Assembly: GCF_016862995.1 (NCBI RefSeq)
Contig: NZ_BOOA01000023.1
Span: forward strand, 47,263-111,262
Source: Acrocarpospora phusangensis
Lineage (GTDB): Bacteria > Actinomycetota > Actinomycetes > Streptosporangiales > Streptosporangiaceae
Direction of reading: 5' to 3'
Length of the DNA stretch: 64,000 nucleotides
Shown: positions 59,979 through 64,000 of the stretch, piece by piece
How the letters are laid out: each line of letters starts with the position of its first letter
Numbering within the stretch: the first letter of the stretch is position 1
The notes under the pieces: model-generated
Seen by the model: the letters and a program-made list of their open reading frames with translations, nothing else
What the model was told of the DNA's origin: nothing
Database searches by the model: none
Made by a program: the position numbers and the translations under genes

Positions 59979-60527
59979 ATGGTGGAGAGTGTCCGGAGGG
60001 TTCCCTTCCTGACGGTGATGACGCTCTGGGGTGGCGTGGGTGCGGCGCTGTGGGGCGTCGCCTATGTCGTGAATGGCGTCACGCAGGCGGGGGCCGAAGT
60101 GGTTGTTCCCGTGGTGCCCGCAGCTGGGGTGGCCCTGCCGGAGTCGGTGCGGTTGGAGGGGACGAATCTGTTCGCCTGGGATTCGACTGTGCTGGAACAG
60201 GTGCTCGCGCGCGGGAATGTCGCGATTCTGGGGCTTTGCGCCGGGATCGCAGGCGTGCTGCTGTACCAGCTGATGGTGTCGATCCTGGATGGGGAGCCGT
60301 TCCGCCGGGGTAACTGGGCCCGGATCGCGGGGCTGGCGGGGGCGGTCGCCGTGGCGGGGATCGTCGGCAGCGCGCTTCCCGGGTTCGCCGCGGCGATGGT
60401 GCTGGATCGGCTTGATCTCGGGCTGCGGCCGGGTGGGGCTTTCTCGTGGTGGCCGGGGGTGGTGGCGCTGGTGCTGCTGGGGGTCGCCCAGACGTTCCGC
60501 CGCGCAGGAGTGCCCGCCGGACGGTGA
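59979..60527 (+). CDS. DUF2975-like membrane protein
   Basis: 182 residues from ATG 59979. Four membrane helices: 10-36, 80-100 (NVAILGLCAGIAGVLLYQLM), 117-140 and 158-178. The loop LDGEPFRRGNWARIAGLAG matches the (G)xPFxxxNxxR pattern of DUF2975. Such proteins are often paired with a small XRE regulator; here it stands just before an orphan kinase instead. Function unknown. Confidence 0.65.
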   Translation: MVESVRRVPFLTVMTLWGGVGAALWGVAYVVNGVTQAGAEVVVPVVPAAGVALPESVRLEGTNLFAWDSTVLEQVLARGNVAILGLCAGIAGVLLYQLMVSILDGEPFRRGNWARIAGLAGAVAVAGIVGSALPGFAAAMVLDRLDLGLRPGGAFSWWPGVVALVLLGVAQTFRRAGVPAGR

Positions 60528-60592
60528 CCCGATCCACGGTCCACGCAAGATCGACCAGATGACAAACGGCCGTGGGCAACTACGCTCTGCTC

Positions 60593-61765
60593 ATGCGGTG
60601 GCGTGACTCCCTCTCCCGCCTCAATGCGGTTGACTACCTCGTGGCGATCGGCGTCGGCGTGTTCGCGGTGACCGAGGAGCTCAGCGGCGGAACCGACCTG
60701 CCGGCGCGGCCCAATCTCGCGTTGTGGGTGGCCGCGGGGGTGGTGACGGCGCTGCTGGCGCTGGTCCGGCGGCTGTTCCCGTTCGCGGTGATGGTGGTCT
60801 ACACGGGGGTTTCTGTCGCGGTCTTCGTGCTCACGGGCAACGACGCGGGCGCCTGGCAGTGGTTCATCCAACTGCTCTTCCTGTTCACCCTGCTCAGCGA
60901 GGTGCCGCTGAACAGCCTGAAGGGGCTGTTCGGGCCGGTGGCCACGACCCTGTTCATGGCGGGCATGTCCATCGCGTACGCGAAGGAGAACGAGTTCGCC
61001 GAGTACGCGATCGGGATCGCGATGGCCGCCATCGCCGGAGGCGCCGGGTTCGGCCTGCGGCGGCACCGCCTGCGCGCCCTGTCGGCGGACGAGCGCAGCG
61101 AGACGCTGGCCGCGCAGAGCGAGATGCGGATCAAGGAGGCGGTCGCGGAGGAGCAGGCCCGGCTGGCCAGGGAGTTGCACGACATCGTCGCCCACAGCGT
61201 GAGCCTGATGGTCATGCAGGCGGGCGGGGTGCGGCGCATGCTCCGCGCCGATCAGGCCAAGGAGCGGGAGGCCATGGCGCTGATCGAGGAGACCGGGCGC
61301 GGCGCGGTGGAGGAACTGCGCCGCATGCTCCACCTGCTGCGCGGTCCCGGCCTCGACGCGCTGACCCCGCAGCCGGGGCTGGGCCGGCTGGACGATCTGG
61401 TCGAGCAGTCGCGCTCGGCGGGACTAGACGTCCAGGTCGATGTGGAGGGCGAGCCGGTGCCGCTGCCGGCCGGTCTGGACCTGTCGGCGTACCGGATCGT
61501 GCAGGAGGCGCTGACCAACACGCTGAAGCACGCCGGGCCCACGGCGGTGACGGTCACCATCGGGTACCGGTCACACGAGTTGTCCCTGGACATCACCGAT
61601 GTCGGTCCTCGGGACGGGACGCCGAGCGCCCCCGCGGTGCCGGGTGGCCATGGGCTGATCGGCATGCGTGAGCGGGTCGCCCTGTTCCGGGGTGATCTGA
61701 CCGCCGGTCCGCTGCCCGGGAACGGGTTCGCGGTGCGGGCCGCGCTCCCTCTCGCAGTCAGATGA
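60593..61765 (+). CDS. NarL-type sensor histidine kinase, no adjacent regulator
   Basis: 390 residues from ATG 60593; a TACGCT -10-like hexamer 7 nt upstream suggests a leaderless mRNA. Four to five membrane helices (about 14-150) are followed by a coiled linker and the HisKA_3 dimerisation domain with H196 in LARELHDIVAHSVSLMVMQAG. HATPase_c contains NTLKHAG and GGHGLIGMRERV; the G1 box reads ITDVGP rather than DDGxG. This is the DesK/NarX-like class that pairs with LuxR-type regulators. None is adjacent, so it is an orphan here. Confidence 0.88.
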   Translation: MRWRDSLSRLNAVDYLVAIGVGVFAVTEELSGGTDLPARPNLALWVAAGVVTALLALVRRLFPFAVMVVYTGVSVAVFVLTGNDAGAWQWFIQLLFLFTLLSEVPLNSLKGLFGPVATTLFMAGMSIAYAKENEFAEYAIGIAMAAIAGGAGFGLRRHRLRALSADERSETLAAQSEMRIKEAVAEEQARLARELHDIVAHSVSLMVMQAGGVRRMLRADQAKEREAMALIEETGRGAVEELRRMLHLLRGPGLDALTPQPGLGRLDDLVEQSRSAGLDVQVDVEGEPVPLPAGLDLSAYRIVQEALTNTLKHAGPTAVTVTIGYRSHELSLDITDVGPRDGTPSAPAVPGGHGLIGMRERVALFRGDLTAGPLPGNGFAVRAALPLAVR

Positions 61766-61872
61766 ACCGCGACCGGTGATCTAGAACGGATCTCGCCAAC
61801 GCCCTCAAACGAGGGACTTTCGCCGCGCATGCTGTCGCGTGATGGATCGACGTCTACGAGAGGTCCTCTGTC

Positions 61873-62031
61873 ATGACGCTCGGTCTTATCTTCAGCCTGC
61901 TCGCCGTCGCCGGCGTCTGCCGCGCGCCGTACGCCGGCCGACGAGAAGCCCGGTACGCCGGCGGAATCCTCTACGCCGCCATCGCCGTGGCCCTCGCCTG
62001 GCAGTTCTTCCCGGTGGACTACGCCACGTAA
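61873..62031 (+). CDS. Very small membrane protein
   Basis: 52 residues: one N-terminal helix (LGLIFSLLAVAGVCRAPYAG) and one C-terminal helix (AGGILYAAIAVALAWQFF) with a short basic loop. GAGAGG lies about 9 nt before ATG 61873. Its last 13 bp overlap the convergent rhodanese gene. Function unknown; the codon bias supports a real gene. Confidence 0.6.
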   Translation: MTLGLIFSLLAVAGVCRAPYAGRREARYAGGILYAAIAVALAWQFFPVDYAT

Positions 62032-62342
62032 GGCGGATGCCCCGTCTCGCTGATCATCGGCTTGCCCGCGGCGGCCCAGGACTGCATGCCGCCCTCGACG
62101 TTGACGGCCTCCCAGCCGACGTGGTTGAGCCACACGGTCGCCTGCGCGGAACGCCCGCCGACGCGGCAGATGACGTAGACCGGCTGGCCCTGCGGCACCT
62201 CGCCGACCCGGTTCTGCAGCTCCATCAGCGGGATGTGCTGGGCGTCCGGAGCGTGCCCGGCCCGCCATTCGTCGAGTTCGCGCACGTCGAGCAGGTGCGC
62301 GTTCTCGGGTACGGCCCGAGCGCCGATCTCTTGGAGCGTCAT
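62019..62342 (-). CDS. Rhodanese-like sulfurtransferase
   Basis: 107 residues, a single rhodanese domain: LLDVRELDEWRAGHAPDAQHIPL (the CDC25-like first motif) and active-site loop VICRVGGRSAQ with C59. The loop is six residues after Cys (RVGGRS), typical of small thiosulfate sulfurtransferases that carry sulfur as a persulfide. Confidence 0.93.
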   Translation of the reverse strand: MTLQEIGARAVPENAHLLDVRELDEWRAGHAPDAQHIPLMELQNRVGEVPQGQPVYVICRVGGRSAQATVWLNHVGWEAVNVEGGMQSWAAAGKPMISETGHPPYVA

Positions 62343-62401
62343 GCGCCCATCCTAGGCCCGTATTCCGCTGGTCAAGCTGCCCCTCCGTGGGCCCGGTGAC
62401 G

Positions 62402-63280
62402 TTATTTCAGCAGTTTGGAGAGGCGGCGGTCGGCCAGCGGCTTGCCACCGGTCTGGCAGGTCGGGCAGTACTGCAAGGAGGAGTCCGCGAACGACACTTC
62501 CCTGATCGTGTCCCCACAGACCTCGCATTTCTCGCCCGTACGGCCATGCACGCGCAAGCCCGACTTCTTCTCCGCCTTGAGGTCCTTGGCGGCCAGGCCG
62601 CGCGCCCGCTCGACGGCGTCCCGGAGGGTGCCCACGATGGCCTCGTGCAGGTCGGCCACCTGCGCGTCGGTGAGGGTCGCCGAGATCTTGAACGGGGACA
62701 TCTTGGCGACGTGGAGCACTTCGTCCGAGTACGCGTTGCCGATGCCGGCGATCACCTTCTGATCCCGCAACAGCCCTTTGATCTGGGTACGGCTGGCGCG
62801 CAGGATCTCCCCGAGGGCCTCCGGCGTGAACCCCTCCCCCAGCGGATCGGGCCCGAGACTCGCGACCCCGGGCACCTCATCCGGATTTTTCACGATATAG
62901 ACGGCTAGGCGTTTCTGGGTGCCCGCCTCGGTGAGGTCGAAGCCGGGGGCCACGCCGAGTTCGTCGGGCGCGAGCCGTACGCGGACGGCCAGGGGGCCTT
63001 TGCCGGGGCGTACCGGCTTGGCGACGGAGAGGTCGTCGCGCCAGCGGAGCCAGCCGGCCCGGGACAGGTGGGTGACGAAGTGCAGGCCGTCGCAGTCGAG
63101 GTCGAGGAACTTGCCGTGCCGGGACACCGAGGTCACGGTCAGCCCTCCGAGCGCGCTGGCCGGCGGATCGAAGGTCTTCAGGGCGTGGAAGGCCACGACT
63201 TCGACGCCCGCCACGGCACGGCCGACCGCGCGCTCGCGGAGAAACTCGGCGAGCGATTCCACCTCGGGAAGTTCCGGCAT
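62402..63280 (-). CDS. Fpg/Nei-family DNA glycosylase
   Basis: 292 residues from ATG 63280. Catalytic P2-E3 at the N-terminus (MPELPEVES), K57 in the beta-strand motif RHGKFLDLD, the helix-two-turn-helix with KGLLRDQKVIAGIGNAYSDEVL, and a C-terminal zinc finger with four cysteines (CEVCGDTI...YCPTCQ). It removes oxidised bases and nicks the strand (beta,delta-elimination). Sequence details place it with the actinobacterial Fpg2/Nei-like group rather than MutM proper; the exact lesion preference is unknown. Confidence 0.93.
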   Translation of the reverse strand: MPELPEVESLAEFLRERAVGRAVAGVEVVAFHALKTFDPPASALGGLTVTSVSRHGKFLDLDCDGLHFVTHLSRAGWLRWRDDLSVAKPVRPGKGPLAVRVRLAPDELGVAPGFDLTEAGTQKRLAVYIVKNPDEVPGVASLGPDPLGEGFTPEALGEILRASRTQIKGLLRDQKVIAGIGNAYSDEVLHVAKMSPFKISATLTDAQVADLHEAIVGTLRDAVERARGLAAKDLKAEKKSGLRVHGRTGEKCEVCGDTIREVSFADSSLQYCPTCQTGGKPLADRRLSKLLK

Positions 63281-63358
63281 AGCACCACAGTACCGATCCT
63301 TTATCCACAGGCTGGGGATAACTTGGCGGGGTTCGGTCGGATGGCAGGATGACGGGTC

Positions 63359-63961
63359 ATGGGGATTTCTCGTGATCTGGAGACGATCGGGCTTCCGCTG
63401 CTGGAAGCGCAGGTGATCCATCCGACGGTGGCCGGGATCGGGCGCGGCGACCTGCCGGAGGAGGTGTTCCGGCGGTGGCTGGAACAGGACTACCTGTTCC
63501 TGCTGGATTATGTGCGGGTGTTCTCGCGGCTGGCCTGGCAGGCTCCCGACGGGCATCTGGGCGATCTGGTGGATCTGGCGCACGCCACGTTCCACGAGGA
63601 GCTGCGGTTGCATCGGTCGTTGTCGGCGGAGTTCGGGGCCGATCTGGAGGGGGCGAGGAAGGGGAAGGCGTGCACGGCGTACACGGCCTTCCTGCTGGAC
63701 GCGGCGGCGGACTACGGGAGCGGACTGGCGGCGCTGTACCCCTGCATGTGGGGATATTCGATGCTTGGGCGGCGCCTGGCCGCCACGCCGCCGGATGAGC
63801 CGAGATATCGGGCTTGGGTGGAGACCTATGCGGATCCCGGGTTCGCGGCCCTGGCCGCGCGCATCGCCGTCATGATCGACGAGGCTGCGCCGGACCCCGA
63901 GCGGGCGGCCGAGATGTTCACCCGGGGCATGGCGCACGAGCTGGCCTTCTGGGACGTCTGA
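63359..63961 (+). CDS. tenA: TenA-family thiaminase II-like protein
   Basis: 200 residues from ATG 63359. An all-helical TenA/THI-4/PqqC fold: LEQDYLFLLDYVRVF with the conserved acidic D44, HEELRLHRS, YPCMWGYSMLG with C129 (as in the cysteine-type TenA of Bacillus, YPC-W-Y), and a glutamate in MAHELAFWDV at the end. TenA enzymes hydrolyse base-degraded thiamine pyrimidines so HMP can be reused. The TPP-controlled permease 20 kb away would import the same pyrimidine. The window ends 39 bp later. Confidence 0.85.
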   Translation: MGISRDLETIGLPLLEAQVIHPTVAGIGRGDLPEEVFRRWLEQDYLFLLDYVRVFSRLAWQAPDGHLGDLVDLAHATFHEELRLHRSLSAEFGADLEGARKGKACTAYTAFLLDAAADYGSGLAALYPCMWGYSMLGRRLAATPPDEPRYRAWVETYADPGFAALAARIAVMIDEAAPDPERAAEMFTRGMAHELAFWDV

Positions 63962-64000
63962 TCAGACTTTCAGGCCGGTCACACGTCAGGCCGGTCACAC

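Noticed and set aside
63971..64000. Two copies of caggccggtcacac at the right edge
   Set aside because: A 14-nt unit repeated twice at the window end; could be part of a longer repeat or the end of the next gene, but nothing more can be seen.
1..64000. CRISPR array, prophage genes, or rRNA operon
   Set aside because: No regularly spaced identical repeats, no phage structural or terminase motifs and no rRNA-like sequence were seen on either strand.

Overview
The window is high-G+C chromosomal DNA from a filamentous actinomycete, most likely a member of the Streptosporangiales (Nonomuraea/Streptosporangium/Sphaerisporangium-type) or a near relative. The basis is third-position G/C bias, frequent GTG/TTG starts and 4-bp ATGA/GTGA overlaps, a bacterial proteasome activator (Bpa), a DUF574 methyltransferase, a SigE-family ECF sigma factor, a MinD-like ATPase with a long disordered N-terminus, and mannosyltransferase genes of the GT87 and MptB types. 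The organism assignment is inference.

Layout. 1-8.8 kb is accessory: a lipoprotein fragment, a Nudix-NYN fusion, a YraQ/TIGR03943 membrane pair, a CHAP hydrolase behind a strongly foldable leader, a MerR regulator with a perfect operator next to a small helical protein, an orphan histidine kinase and a DUF574 methyltransferase. 8.9-18.4 kb is a defence-type hot spot. It holds a PLD-helicase-DUF3427 gene broken by a one-base frameshift, and then an island bounded by direct repeats of the 3' part of tRNA-Ser(TGA). The intact tRNA is at 18343-18431 and the partial copies are at 12009-12136. The island has visibly lower G+C and carries a single-gene NACHT NTPase with an N-terminal PD-(D/E)XK nuclease, a PIN-domain RNase, a small partner-like ORF and decayed coding sequence. 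No integrase remains.

18.5-28.6 kb is core genome: MinD-like ATPase, quinone oxidoreductase, Bpa, a HAD phosphatase, cold-shock protein, SerS, an animal-type haem peroxidase, PheA and DUF4446. 28.6-34.9 kb holds polyprenol-linked mannosyltransferases, a phosphatase-like membrane protein, a GT2 glycosyltransferase and a STAS anti-sigma antagonist. 35.4-41.6 kb is signalling (an OmpR/HK pair, an anti-sigma-type ATPase, a PAS-GAF-PAS kinase), a YidC-like insertase with two small membrane proteins, and O6-methylguanine methyltransferase. 43.0-44.5 kb is a pyrimidine permease under a TPP riboswitch, which points to thiamine-precursor (HMP) uptake; a TenA-family protein lies at the right edge.

44.7-50.2 kb holds a 1230-residue HTH-STAND-WD40 protein and an ECF sigma factor with its membrane partner. 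50.2-53.2 kb is a tightly overlapping four-gene operon (GCS2-type carboxylate-amine ligase, haem-oxygenase-like diiron protein, HemK2-like methyltransferase, CDGSH protein) that looks like an uncharacterised small-molecule pathway. 53.4-56.8 kb holds a geranylgeranyl-reductase-like enzyme and a three-gene WxL-like/DUF916-like cell-surface cassette, an arrangement best known from Firmicutes. The window ends with PadR- and TetR-controlled membrane genes, an orphan NarL-type kinase, a rhodanese, an Fpg/Nei glycosylase and TenA.
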